This document shows, in pieces, positions 34,408 through 43,444 of a DNA stretch of 64,000 bases. The DNA lies in NCBI RefSeq assembly GCF_004119445.1, contig NZ_QICI01000090.1:1-64000 (forward strand). Direction: 5' to 3'. Source of the DNA: Chryseobacterium sp. CH21. Lineage in GTDB: Bacteria; Bacteroidota; Bacteroidia; Flavobacteriales; Weeksellaceae. The notes below the pieces were generated by a model. It ran no database searches. It was not told the DNA's origin and saw only the letters and a program-made list of their open reading frames with translations. Both the position numbers and the translations under genes were made by a program. The stretch's first letter is position 1; each line of letters starts with the position of its first letter.

Positions 34408-37176
34408 ATGAAGAAAACTATGTTGCTATTGGCTTTGATATTCTCTGCCATTATACTGCATGCACAAAAATTACACATCGACGGGAAAATATCGGATCCT
34501 GAAAAGAAAGCGATAGAAAATGCCACCGTTTATCTTTTGAAACAAAAAGATTCATCCATTATCAATTATACGGCTACCAATAAGGAAGGTAAATTCTCAC
34601 TGAAAATTGATGATATAAAAGAACCTTCCATTCTGAAAATTGATGCCGAAAAACTCTCTTCCTATTCTAAAAAATTTGAGAAAATAGACCAGTCTTTATC
34701 GCTAGGTGATATTCAGCTTGAGAAACAGAATATCGTCAACAATATTGATGAGGTAAAAATCACGGCATCTCCTGTAAAAATTAAAAAAGACACCATTGAA
34801 TTTAATGCCTCTTCTATCAAAGTACGCCCTGACAGTAAAATTGAGGAACTTCTGAAGCAGATCCCAGGGGTAGAGATCAACAATGATGGAAAAATTACTG
34901 TAAATGGAAAAGAAGTAGATCAGATTATGATCAACGGAAAGCCTTTCTTTGACAAAGACGGAAAAATTGCCCTTCAGAACTTACCGGCAGATATCATTAA
35001 GAATATTCAGTTTACCACCACCAAAACAAAGGAGGAAGAACTCAGCGGAAAAGCAGCGAAATCCCAAAATACGACCATCAACTTTACTATTGATGAAAAG
35101 AAAAATAAAGGATTACTGACAAGGCTTACTGTAGGGTACGGTTCAGACAAACGGTATGAAGCAAGCGGATTGGCCAGTTATTTTAAAGGGGATACGAAAA
35201 TAAGTCTTCTGGCTTCTTCTAATAATATCAATTCACAGGGTTTTTCAAGGGATGAGGTTTTTGACAGCATGGGGAATGGCCGAAATGCCTGGATGATGCA
35301 GGGAGGATCTGTCTCTACGGTAGGAAATGTGACTTATTATAGCCAGGGAGGTGGCACAAAAGGGGTGCAAAGGTCTACAACAATTGGATTAAACTATAGT
35401 GATAAGCTGGGGAAAGATGCTGACCTGGATTCTTTCAGTCTGATGCATACCGATTCTAATACAGAATCCAGATCCAAAGTTTCAAGATCTACCCTTCTCC
35501 CCGATTATACGCTTCAGACCAATTCTGAAAGCAATGGCGAAAATGATTCCAAACAGTACAACTTTGATACTTCAGTCAAAATAAAGCTGGATTCTATGAC
35601 AAGCATTTATCTTTCCCCAAGGTTTTCTAAAAATAGCAGTTTTAGTCTTAATAACTCTAAATCTTCTTCTTTAAGGAATGGCAGCCTTCTGAATGAAAGT
35701 AATTCCTACTCAAGCAATGATTCCGAAAGCAATTCATTTAATCCCTACCTATATTTTTCAAGAAAATTCAAGAAAAAAGGACGTTCAGTTTCAGCTAATA
35801 TAACGAGTTCAATTTCAGAATCTAAAAGAGATAATCTGAACCAGTCTCAGAATACTTTTTACCAGCAAAACGGCACGACTGTTGACAACAGGGATCAGTT
35901 AGCCAAAAATAAAAATCAGAATAATACGTTTAATTTCAATGCAGGATATACGGAACCCATTTCAGATTCATCCAGCGTAAGTTTTGAAGTAAAATATGAA
36001 ACAAGATCCGTCAGAGATCTAAGGAATGTAAATGATTTTGATAATACAACAGGTGATTATACCCAATACAACCAGCTTTTATCCAACAATATGAGGCAGA
36101 GAATCAATCAGATTTCACCTGAACTTACCTATCAGATCAACAAAAGCAAGTTGAATTTCTGGGCTTCTGTAAAGCTTGATATTTCGGATATGAAAGTAAA
36201 CTCTATCTTTAATGGACAGCAATATGATCTGCAGAAAAATTTTGCCCTGCCAGAATATAATGTAAACCTTTACTATCAGTTTGGTGAAGGAAAAAACCTG
36301 AGTATTTATAACTACGCCAACTTCACTATACCAACCGCTGAGCAGCTTACACCGTATAAAGATGAATCTAATCCTTTAGCTACCTATCAGGGAAATCCTG
36401 ATTTGAAAAACACATGGTCAAACAACCTTTCTGTGTATTTCAGTAATTATAATAAAGTAAAAGACTTCAGCTACTACATCAATGTTGGCTTTGCCTACAG
36501 AAACAATGACATCATCAATTTTACAAAATATGATAATGCAGGAAAGCAAATTGTTACCTATGATAATGTAAGTGGAAATAAAAGCATCAATGCAGGCGCA
36601 GGAGTAAGCAAAATTCTGAAATGGAAAAACAATAAACTTACCATCAGCCCTAGATTCAACATGAACTATGCTTACAACAATGGTTTCATCGATGGACAGG
36701 CCTTTACCAGCAATTCATATAATCTTAATCCGGGCATTAACCTGACCTATGAGATCAAGGATAAAATGACGATCAGGCCTTCTTATAGACTTGGATACAG
36801 CTTCTCCAACTATACCAATTATAATATCAACAGGGTAAATACAGCGAATCAGTCATTGAAGCTTGAACTCACCAATTATCTATTTAAAGGCAACTTCGTA
36901 TTTGGAAATGATTTCGAATATAATACCAATTCCAATATTGCCCCAGGCTTTAAAAAAGACTTTTATTTTTGGAATACCAGCCTTGGATATTCATTCTATA
37001 AAAAACAGTTTACAGCAAAAGTGAAAATTTATGATGTATTAAATCAAAATCAAAGTGTAAGAAGAACTATCACAGATTCTTATTTCGAAGATCGTGAAGA
37101 CCTGATCCTGAAGAGATATATCATGTTCTCCATCAGTATGAAACTGAATAAGTTTGCAGGTAAAAAAGCACAATAA
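34408..37176 (+). CDS. TonB-dependent outer-membrane beta-barrel protein
   Basis: The start is set at the ATG at 34408, where MKKTMLLLALIFSAIILHAQ is a proper signal peptide; the longer frame to 34372 runs into a terminator hairpin. The ~922-residue protein has a carboxypeptidase-regulatory-like domain (LHIDGKISDPEKKAIENATVYLL), a plug-like domain (LLKQIPGVEINNDGKITVNG, VDQIMINGKPFF) and a long barrel rich in alternating Ser/Asn/Tyr strands. The C-terminus (YIMFSISMKLNKFAGKKAQ) is compatible with barrel closure. The ligand is unknown. It stands alone between terminators. Confidence 0.88.
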   Translation: MKKTMLLLALIFSAIILHAQKLHIDGKISDPEKKAIENATVYLLKQKDSSIINYTATNKEGKFSLKIDDIKEPSILKIDAEKLSSYSKKFEKIDQSLSLGDIQLEKQNIVNNIDEVKITASPVKIKKDTIEFNASSIKVRPDSKIEELLKQIPGVEINNDGKITVNGKEVDQIMINGKPFFDKDGKIALQNLPADIIKNIQFTTTKTKEEELSGKAAKSQNTTINFTIDEKKNKGLLTRLTVGYGSDKRYEASGLASYFKGDTKISLLASSNNINSQGFSRDEVFDSMGNGRNAWMMQGGSVSTVGNVTYYSQGGGTKGVQRSTTIGLNYSDKLGKDADLDSFSLMHTDSNTESRSKVSRSTLLPDYTLQTNSESNGENDSKQYNFDTSVKIKLDSMTSIYLSPRFSKNSSFSLNNSKSSSLRNGSLLNESNSYSSNDSESNSFNPYLYFSRKFKKKGRSVSANITSSISESKRDNLNQSQNTFYQQNGTTVDNRDQLAKNKNQNNTFNFNAGYTEPISDSSSVSFEVKYETRSVRDLRNVNDFDNTTGDYTQYNQLLSNNMRQRINQISPELTYQINKSKLNFWASVKLDISDMKVNSIFNGQQYDLQKNFALPEYNVNLYYQFGEGKNLSIYNYANFTIPTAEQLTPYKDESNPLATYQGNPDLKNTWSNNLSVYFSNYNKVKDFSYYINVGFAYRNNDIINFTKYDNAGKQIVTYDNVSGNKSINAGAGVSKILKWKNNKLTISPRFNMNYAYNNGFIDGQAFTSNSYNLNPGINLTYEIKDKMTIRPSYRLGYSFSNYTNYNINRVNTANQSLKLELTNYLFKGNFVFGNDFEYNTNSNIAPGFKKDFYFWNTSLGYSFYKKQFTAKVKIYDVLNQNQSVRRTITDSYFEDREDLILKRYIMFSISMKLNKFAGKKAQ

Positions 37177-37211
37177 AGCAACACCATACTTTTATATATA
37201 TATTTTTGATA

Positions 37212-37237
37212 ATGGCCGGATCTTTCCGGCTATTTTT
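37212..37237 (+). terminator. Terminator of the beta-barrel protein gene
   Basis: A 9-bp stem ATGGCCGGA/TCCGGCTAT (one G-T wobble) with a short loop is followed by TTTTTATT. Confidence 0.7.
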
Positions 37238-37366
37238 ATTATATAGCTAGCTACTTAGACATACATCCAAAATCATTTTCTCGTATTAAATTTTTTTAAA
37301 AAAGTAACATATGTTTCTTTTATTTTGCTTTCTATCATACACCTTTGTAGAACAAAATTATAAGTT

Positions 37367-37534
37367 ATGAGAAAATTAAGTTCAAAAGAATTAAAAAATG
37401 TATTTGGAGGAGCATTTAGTGCTGCTGGTTGTGAAAAGCTACAAGCACAACTTGCTTCTGCAACTATCTCGGGGCTAGGAGGTGCAGCTATGCTTTCGGC
37501 ATTAGAGAGTTTAATTAAAAAGAATTGTCCTTAA
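37367..37534 (+). CDS. Double-glycine leader peptide, bacteriocin-like (55 residues)
   Basis: This short ORF has a leader MRKLSSKELKNVFGG of the GG type: conserved Leu/Glu-Leu spacing and Gly-Gly at 14-15, the signal cleaved by C39-peptidase ABC exporters. The predicted 40-residue mature peptide is small, Gly/Ala-rich and hydrophobic in its centre (ISGLGGAAMLSAL), with a Cys near each end (Cys22, Cys54) that could form a disulfide and a basic tail. This fits class II bacteriocin-like or related secreted peptides. A strong terminator immediately follows. No exporter or modifying enzyme is visible nearby; the next gene encodes an FrsA-like lipoprotein hydrolase. Activity is unproven. Confidence 0.75.
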   Translation: MRKLSSKELKNVFGGAFSAAGCEKLQAQLASATISGLGGAAMLSALESLIKKNCP

Positions 37535-37537
37535 CAG

Positions 37538-37570
37538 AAAAGAGACTGCCTTTTGAGGCAGTCTCTTTTT
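37538..37570 (+). terminator. Strong terminator after the GG-leader peptide gene
   Basis: A perfect 13-bp stem (AAAAGAGACTGCC and complement) with a 6-nt loop and T tract starts 4 bp past the stop codon. Confidence 0.9.
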
Positions 37571-37633
37571 ATTTGTTTTTAAAATAGTAATGAAAAAAAA
37601 ATTAATATATACTTTTCTTAATACCCTAAATTT

Positions 37634-38896
37634 ATGCAAAAAAAAATAATTTTAACGCTTATAGTATTCTTATTATGGTCTTGTAATAATGATGATTTAA
37701 ATGGACCTACTAAAGAAATAGCGATTGATCAGAAGGTCTTTTATCGTGATTTAAGAATCGGCGCATTCGTTAACGGATTAGTCGTTGAAGAAAAGGCTAT
37801 TAACACAGTTTTAAAAAAAATTATGAAAAATGGATCTAACGATCTAGAAATACCCGGGATGGTTGATACAAAAAAAACTTACAGCAAAGGCAACTGGGTA
37901 TATGAATTTACCCAATTAGCTAAAGAGAATGAAAATCTGGCGAATAAATTAATATTAGAAAATGCTGACAAAATGAAAATTTCCCAAGCATATGCTTTAA
38001 GTTCTGCTTATTATACAATTGCTGGCTTTCCTTATGTACGCAATGTGCGATTTAAATCTTCTTCGTTTCAAATACAAGAGTCGATAGATAAAGCCAGGAT
38101 AAATTTCCAAAAAGCAATTGAAACAGAAACAGGATTACGTACTGCTTATGAATTTATTGGACCTGCGGGAGAAAAAATAAATGCTACTTTGCTATTACCA
38201 TTAAATTCCAAAGGTCAATGTCCTGTCATTATATCTACTATGGGTTCTGACCAAATACAAAGTATGTTTTATGGTATATATCAAAAATATTTAAAAAACT
38301 CACAGTTTGCACTTCTTACCTTTGATCTTCCAGGTTACCAACCAGGAGAATTCTTAGAGCCACAAAAGACTAATAAATACCATGATATCGTAATAGACAA
38401 AATTATACAGACAAATGGTTTAAATGGACTAATAAATAAAAATGCCATAGGCGTGTGGAGTAAAAGCTTTGGAGGCAACGCTGCTACACTAGCATTATAT
38501 AGCCGTGGTTCAAAAATAAAAGCTGCATGTATAGAATGTGGGGCTGTCATTACTCCATTCTATGGAGATCCAACAACCTATCCCAAAATGACTGCTGAAG
38601 GTGTACAAGAGCGTTTTGCGAAAAATTCTTTATCTGATCTGCATAAAATTTTGAAAAATATTTCTCTCAAATCTACATTCCAACCTAATAGCCTTTCGAT
38701 GCCTTTATTAATTATCGGGAACCCCCTAGATTATATCAACCCCGAAAAAGATATGGTTATTCAGCAGGCTAGTTCAACAAAAGGTCAACTTATAAAAGTA
38801 GATAATCCTCCGTCTGAAACGTCTGGCCATTGTCCTCCTCAAGATTTAAGTTTTCCGGAAGTATTGAAATTCTTTTCTAAACATCTAAAACCATAA
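37634..38896 (+). CDS. FrsA-like alpha/beta-hydrolase lipoprotein
   Basis: The 420-residue lipoprotein has signal IILTLIVFLLWSC (lipobox LWSC, Cys16) followed by NNDD, typical of Bacteroidota lipoproteins. The C-terminal ~270 residues form an alpha/beta-hydrolase: nucleophile Ser in GVWSKSFGGNAA (~280), probable acid Asp in GNPLDYINP (~368) and His in SGHCPPQ (~398), with the FrsA/DUF1100 layout. The N-terminal ~150 residues are helical. The substrate is unknown. It follows the GG-leader peptide gene after a terminator, in a low-G+C segment next to integrase remnants, so horizontal acquisition is plausible. Confidence 0.8.
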   Translation: MQKKIILTLIVFLLWSCNNDDLNGPTKEIAIDQKVFYRDLRIGAFVNGLVVEEKAINTVLKKIMKNGSNDLEIPGMVDTKKTYSKGNWVYEFTQLAKENENLANKLILENADKMKISQAYALSSAYYTIAGFPYVRNVRFKSSSFQIQESIDKARINFQKAIETETGLRTAYEFIGPAGEKINATLLLPLNSKGQCPVIISTMGSDQIQSMFYGIYQKYLKNSQFALLTFDLPGYQPGEFLEPQKTNKYHDIVIDKIIQTNGLNGLINKNAIGVWSKSFGGNAATLALYSRGSKIKAACIECGAVITPFYGDPTTYPKMTAEGVQERFAKNSLSDLHKILKNISLKSTFQPNSLSMPLLIIGNPLDYINPEKDMVIQQASSTKGQLIKVDNPPSETSGHCPPQDLSFPEVLKFFSKHLKP

Positions 38897-39193
38897 TAGT
38901 GATCAACTGACAAAATTATTTTTTATGTTAACTACATATTCCAGCTATATTGACACGTGATTATTGATTAGATCATGAAGTCAAAACGGAGCCAAAAGTT
39001 GGGTTAAATATATAAAATTATTGATTATTGTACCAGACTGTCTCCTATGTTTGCAAAGTCAAATGTAAGAGACAGCCTCTTTTTTTTCATCAAATACTCT
39101 CATTTTAGTGATAAAAATTTTCCAACTTCAGTTGATGGATATTCTGTTATCCGGAGATAAAATTATGTTAAGCAACTCTTCCTATACTATTTT
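38897..39193. other. Gap after the FrsA-like gene, mostly noncoding
   Basis: It contains a weak terminator (CTGTCTC at 39038-39044 and GAGACAG at 39069-39075 with a long loop, then CTCTTTTTTTTC). Nothing else is supported. Confidence 0.4.
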
Positions 39194-39432
39194 TAACCTG
39201 AGTTCGGGTTAAGGAAATTAAGATTTAGGTTATTGGAAGCTGGAAGAGGGAGGTCGGAAGCTACAGTCAGTCCCATCACCTATAGATGGTTACCATAAAT
39301 TAATGACATCACAGGTTAAAAAAGATGAAAATATGGGAAAAACGGCTCTTTATAACCTGAATAACTTCCTTCTTCAAGCTCCCAGCTTCCATCCTAATTA
39401 AAATAGAAAATTCTTATCCCGAATTCAGGTTA
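39194..39432. mobile_element. ~240-bp MITE-like element with long imperfect terminal inverted repeats
   Basis: The left end (TAACCTGAGTTCGGGTTAAG) and the reverse complement of the right end (TAACCTGAATTCGGGATAAG) match at all but two positions. Similarity resumes ~40-60 bp inside (GGAAGCTGGAAGAG versus GGAAGCTGGGAGCTTG). There is no coding capacity. Size and structure fit a non-autonomous element or a long folded RNA. It abuts the truncated end of the integrase pseudogene. No second copy was seen in this window. Confidence 0.6.
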
Positions 39433-39452
39433 TATTAGTAATATCAACATAT

Positions 39453-40269
39453 TCATTTATATCTAATTTTCTCTCCGGTTAGATTAAAGACATCGATATA
39501 GGATAAACCTGTAAAGCAGCAAAAAATGAAAACATCTCGCGTTCGTTCGAGCGTTTTATTCAATTTCAAATTCATTAAAACTTCGACTTCTATTTGTGTT
39601 AAATAACCTCGTTCTGATTTTTCGTTTTCTATTTTATAGTTGATAAAAGGGTTTCGGAAAATAAATTCGTTTTTGTAAGCCAGTTCGAGTATTTTTTTTA
39701 TAATTGTCAAATACAGAGCAATTGTACTTTGCTTGTTTCCCCGAGCTGTAAGAAGATACATTTCAAAATTACGGATAAACTGATAATTTATTTCTCTTAG
39801 CGGAATATCAGCAAGATGATATTTTTCAATAAGAAATTCTGATAACCTTATTCGAAGATAATAATATCTGTTATAGGTTGAATTTACAATTCTTTTACCT
39901 ATAAGATCAAACTTTCCGGCAATTTGCTCGTCAAATAATTTCAACAGCATATACTGTTTACTGTCAATTCCAAGAAAAACATTCTTTACTTTTTCAGCAG
40001 AAACTGCATTTTCACGTTCTTGAATACCCCTGTAAATTTCATGGATTCCAGCTTTTGTTTTGCCAAGCAGCACGTTAATTGACGAAGATTCTGCACTTTT
40101 CCCTGTTGCTTTTCCTTGTTTAATGTTCCAGAGTTTAGGGTCAATGTCCTTTTTCATTCCGAAACGGGCTTCTTTTCCGTCAATCGTAATCCTGCAATAC
40201 AGGTACGCTTCCATCTTTTTTCTGTTTGTCTCTTTTCAAAAAGAAAAGGACTTTAAATGTACTTCTCAT
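39453..40269 (-). pseudogene. Decayed CTnDOT-type tyrosine recombinase (integrase)
   Basis: The open part (39453-40214) covers the arm-binding and SAM-like core-binding domains (CRITIDGKEARFGMKKDIDPK; LTARGNKQSTIALYLTIIKKIL) and the start of the catalytic domain (RGYLTQIEVEVL, FIFCCFTGLSYIDVFNLTGEKI). It then stops, so the His-x-x-Arg, His and Tyr active-site residues are missing (about 250 of ~410 residues remain). The true N-terminus, MRSTFKVLFFLKRDKQKKDG, starts at 40269 in another frame. The shift near 40199 requires a net +1 or -2 change, unlike the other broken genes here. Truncation plus frameshift indicates a dead integrase and an old mobile-element insertion. Confidence 0.85.
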
Positions 40270-40587
40270 ACGCTTCATTTATATTGTTGTAAAGTTAAAT
40301 TCAACCTTTAAAAATGAGGGGTTTGCAAGACGGACAATATCAGTCAATTTCAAGTCAAACACATCCATTCCAGCTCTTTTTATGTCTTATTTTTGACTAC
40401 ATAGAAATGGGGTATGATATAGAGCGTAATCTTTGGCGTTCAATGGCTATTGTATTGCTTCCAAAGTCTAAATTCACACCTACTAAAGTCATCAATATGT
40501 TGATACTTTCCCCTTTTTGTCTGGGTTTGTCTGCATATTGGGGATTATTATCTATTTTTATTTTTAAATTAGCAGTAAATTTTTTTT

Positions 40588-42446
40588 ATGAAAATCCATA
40601 TTTCAATATTATGTATTCTTTTTTTATTCTTGGAAAAACCCAGAAGACGGAACAGAAAGACACTTTCGTTAAAGACAATTTCACCAAGAAAGAATTTTAT
40701 ATTCCAATGCGTGATGGAGTGAAACTATTCACGGCGGTATATATCCCAAAAGATATATCCAATAAAAACAAATATCCGTTTCTGATGCAGAGAACCTGCT
40801 ACAGCATTGCGCCGTACGGAGAGAATGAATATAAAACAAAGGTAGGTCCCAACACTTATCTTATGAAAGACAAGTATATTTTTGTGTATCAGGATGTCCG
40901 TGGAAGATATATGAGTGAAGGTACATTTACCAATATGACTCCGCAGGTTGAGCGCAAAACCAAAAAAGATGTGGATGAAAGCACAGATACGTATGATACC
41001 ATCGAATGGCTTTTGAAAAATATCAAGGACAATAATGGTAAAGCAGGCCAGTTCGGTACATCTTACCCTGGATTCTATACTGCTGTAGGAACATTGTCAC
41101 AGCACCCTGCTTTGGTAGCATCTTCACCTCAGGCACCAATTTCCGATTTCTGGAATGATGATTTCCTTCACAACGGAAGATTTATGTTAGGATATTTCAG
41201 AACATTTCCTGTTTTCGGAGTTCAGAAAACACAGCCGGAAAAACAAGCGTGGTATATGGATTCTTTCATCAAACAGACTTCTGAAGACGGTCTGAAATTC
41301 TACAGAGATATGGGTACTCTGAAAGATGGTTATGAAAAATACTACAAGAATAATTTCTTCATGACAGAAATTATGAATCATCCTAACTACGATGAATTCT
41401 GGCAAAAAAGAGGTCTTCTTCCTCATCTGAAAAATATCAACCATGCTGTAATGACTGTTGGAGGATGGTTTGATGCAGAAGATCTTTCCGGTCCTCTGAA
41501 TATTTATAAAACCATTGAAAAAACAAGTCCTAAAGCTAAAAATACCATCGTAATGGGACCTTTCTCTCATGGCGGATGGTCTCAGGAACAAGGAAAACAT
41601 TTCCACAGCGAAACGTATTTTGGAGACAGCATTGCAACGTATTATCAAAAAAATATTGAAACAAGATTTTTCAATCATTACCTGAAAGGCAACACAAAAG
41701 AAGATGCAGGACTTCCAGAAGCACTGATGTATGACACCGGAGCTAAAGAATGGAAAGAATTTGCTTCTTATCCTCCAAAAAATGCTCAGAAAGTGAATTT
41801 CTATCTGGCTGATAAAACCTTAAAAAAATCATCAGGACAAGGCTATTCTGAATATTACAGTGATCCTAACAATCCTGTTTTAAGCTCAGATCATTTAAAA
41901 GATTTTAATGGATTCACTCCAAAAAATTATATGTCGGAAGACCAGAGATTTGCAGTAGGAAGACCTGATGTATTAACTTTTACTACAGATGTACTGACAG
42001 ATGATATTACGTTTGCCGGAGAGATCATTGCCAAACTGAATATTGCTTCCACATCTACAGATGCTGATTTTGCAGTAAAATTAATTGACGTTTACCCTGA
42101 AGATTTCAAACCTGCAGAAAAGAAAGACGGAGTGATCTATGGCAACTACCACCAGATGGTAAGAAGTGAAATCATGCCTGCAAGATTCAGAAATACAAAA
42201 GAAAAGGGAGAAGCCTTGGTTCCGAACCAAAAAACAGCTGTTAATTTCAGACTTCAGGATGTGGTTCATACCTTCAAAAAAGGACACAAAATCCAGATTC
42301 AGATCAGCAGTACGTGGTTCCCGCTTTTTGCGATCAACCCACAGAAGTTTATGGATAATCCGAATTTTGCCAACAAAGAAGATTACACCAAAGCATTTAT
42401 TAAAGTATATGATGACAGCTCAATCGAAGCTGAAGTTTTAAAATAA
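40588..42446 (+). CDS. CocE/NonD (S15 peptidase-like) hydrolase with a frameshifted signal peptide
   Basis: The body is a ~600-residue alpha/beta-hydrolase of the Xaa-Pro dipeptidyl-peptidase/cocaine-esterase type. The N-terminal signature is FYIPMRDGVKLFTAVYIPKD, the nucleophile Ser is in GQFGTSYPGFYTAVG, further motifs are GGWFDAEDLSGPLNIY and GPFSHGGW, and a jelly-roll C-terminal domain follows (FAGEIIAKLNIASTSTDADF). The annotated frame runs upstream to 40314 through non-protein-like sequence. A proper signal peptide, MKIHISILCILF, starts at 40588 one frame off. Adding one T to the run at 40619-40625 joins the two into a 619-residue exported enzyme. Confidence 0.85.
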
Positions 42447-42450
42447 ATTG

Positions 42451-42479
42451 AAAAAGCTGTTCCTTTGAACAGCTTTTTT
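42451..42479 (+). terminator. Terminator of the S15-like hydrolase gene
   Basis: A perfect 12-bp stem AAAAAGCTGTTC/GAACAGCTTTTT with a 4-nt loop starts 4 bp past the stop. Confidence 0.85.
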
Positions 42480-42505
42480 GTTTTTGAAAACTTGAAGTTT
42501 ATTTT

Positions 42506-42571
42506 AGGTTTTGGCTAAAGCCGGATGATTTTGTTCTTTTGTTCAAGTAGGCTAAAGCCCACTCCTATTGA
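42506..42571 (+). repeat. Dispersed palindromic repeat (GGCTAAAGCC family), copy 2
   Basis: Same layout as the copy at 14936: TTTTGGCTAAAGCC, an AT-rich spacer, then GGCTAAAGCCCACTCCTATTGA. It lies between convergent genes. Confidence 0.75.
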
Positions 42572-42685
42572 TGGAGACTGCAAGTTCAATCTTTTAAAAT
42601 CTACGGAATCAGTTTGCGATTAAATGAAATATTATAGGGCCTCCTGCGGAGTGACAAACGTTGTGGATAAAATGTCTCTTAAAAA

Positions 42686-43297
42686 TTATTCTTCAATGGT
42701 TCTGAAGGTCAGGTTTACTCTGGGAGTTTTCACTTTTGTAGTGGGAGGAAGTCTGTGAAGCCAGTTGTCCTGAGTAGTTCCTTTCATAATCAATAAGCTT
42801 CCATTTTCCAGAAATACTTCTGCCTTTTCTTTGGTTGTTTTATGTTTGAATAAAAACTTTCTTTCCGCTCCAAAGGTTAGAGAAGCAATGGCTCCGTGTT
42901 TCTTCAGATCCGTTTCTCCATCGCTGTGGTAAGCCATACCTTCGCTTCCGTCGTGGTATAAATTGAGTAAACATGAATTATAAGTTTCACCCGAAACTTC
43001 TTCACATTTTTTTTTCAGTTCCAGTAATTCGGGCGTCCAGAATTTGGCATATTTTGTTCTTTTCGAATAGGTATATTCAAAAGCTTTTTCTCCAAACCAG
43101 GCTACTTTCCTTTTGGTTAAAATCAGTTTTCCAAAGATCAGTGCTTCATCATTCTCCCATGGAATCTCATTGAGCAGATAATCATAGTAAAAATCAGATT
43201 TTTCTTTTGAGAAAACTTTCCCGTAGTAATGAACAGTTCCGTCGTGTGGAAGGATATTGAGAGGATAATCGGATATTTCTTCGAAGAGGCTCATCAT
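42686..43297 (-). CDS. alkB: AlkB-like Fe(II)/2-oxoglutarate DNA/RNA dealkylase
   Basis: The 203-residue oxygenase removes methyl groups from 1-methyladenine and 3-methylcytosine by oxidation. The iron triad is visible: HSDGETD (HxD, ~122) and the distal His in NWLHRLPPTTK (~182), with Arg residues of KTPRVNLTFR binding 2-oxoglutarate. The short length resembles the ALKBH2-like bacterial group. Two consecutive ATGs (43297, 43294) make the start ambiguous by one residue. It lies upstream of no partner, but an Ada-like fusion gene is 148 bp away on the same strand, separated by a repeat. Confidence 0.92.
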   Translation of the reverse strand: MMSLFEEISDYPLNILPHDGTVHYYGKVFSKEKSDFYYDYLLNEIPWENDEALIFGKLILTKRKVAWFGEKAFEYTYSKRTKYAKFWTPELLELKKKCEEVSGETYNSCLLNLYHDGSEGMAYHSDGETDLKKHGAIASLTFGAERKFLFKHKTTKEKAEVFLENGSLLIMKGTTQDNWLHRLPPTTKVKTPRVNLTFRTIEE

Positions 43298-43319
43298 AGT
43301 TTTCTTAATTAAATGCTTT

Positions 43320-43405
43320 TATATTTAAACACAAATTACACCAATATTTTCACTAATGACACGAATTTTTATATGAATAGGAATTGGTTTTAGCCAAAAC
43401 TTAAT
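43320..43405 (-). repeat. Composite dispersed repeat, deleted copy
   Basis: On the minus strand it reads AAGTTTTGGCTAAAACC, TTCCTATTCATAT, then AAAAATTCGTGTCATTAGTG and ATTGGTGTAATTTGTGTTTAA. The same order occurs at 50321-50438 on the plus strand, where the middle palindrome is retained. Confidence 0.6.
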
Positions 43406-43444
43406 AATTGCAGACTCTTTTTGTGCCTTTTATGGTAAAATATT

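Noticed and set aside
37300..40600. Prophage or complete integrative element
   Set aside because: Only an integrase fragment is present; no structural, relaxase or conjugation genes and no clear attachment repeats.
41187..41678. Minus-strand ORF of 163 codons opposite the S15-like hydrolase
   Set aside because: Antisense shadow with low-complexity Phe/Ile composition.
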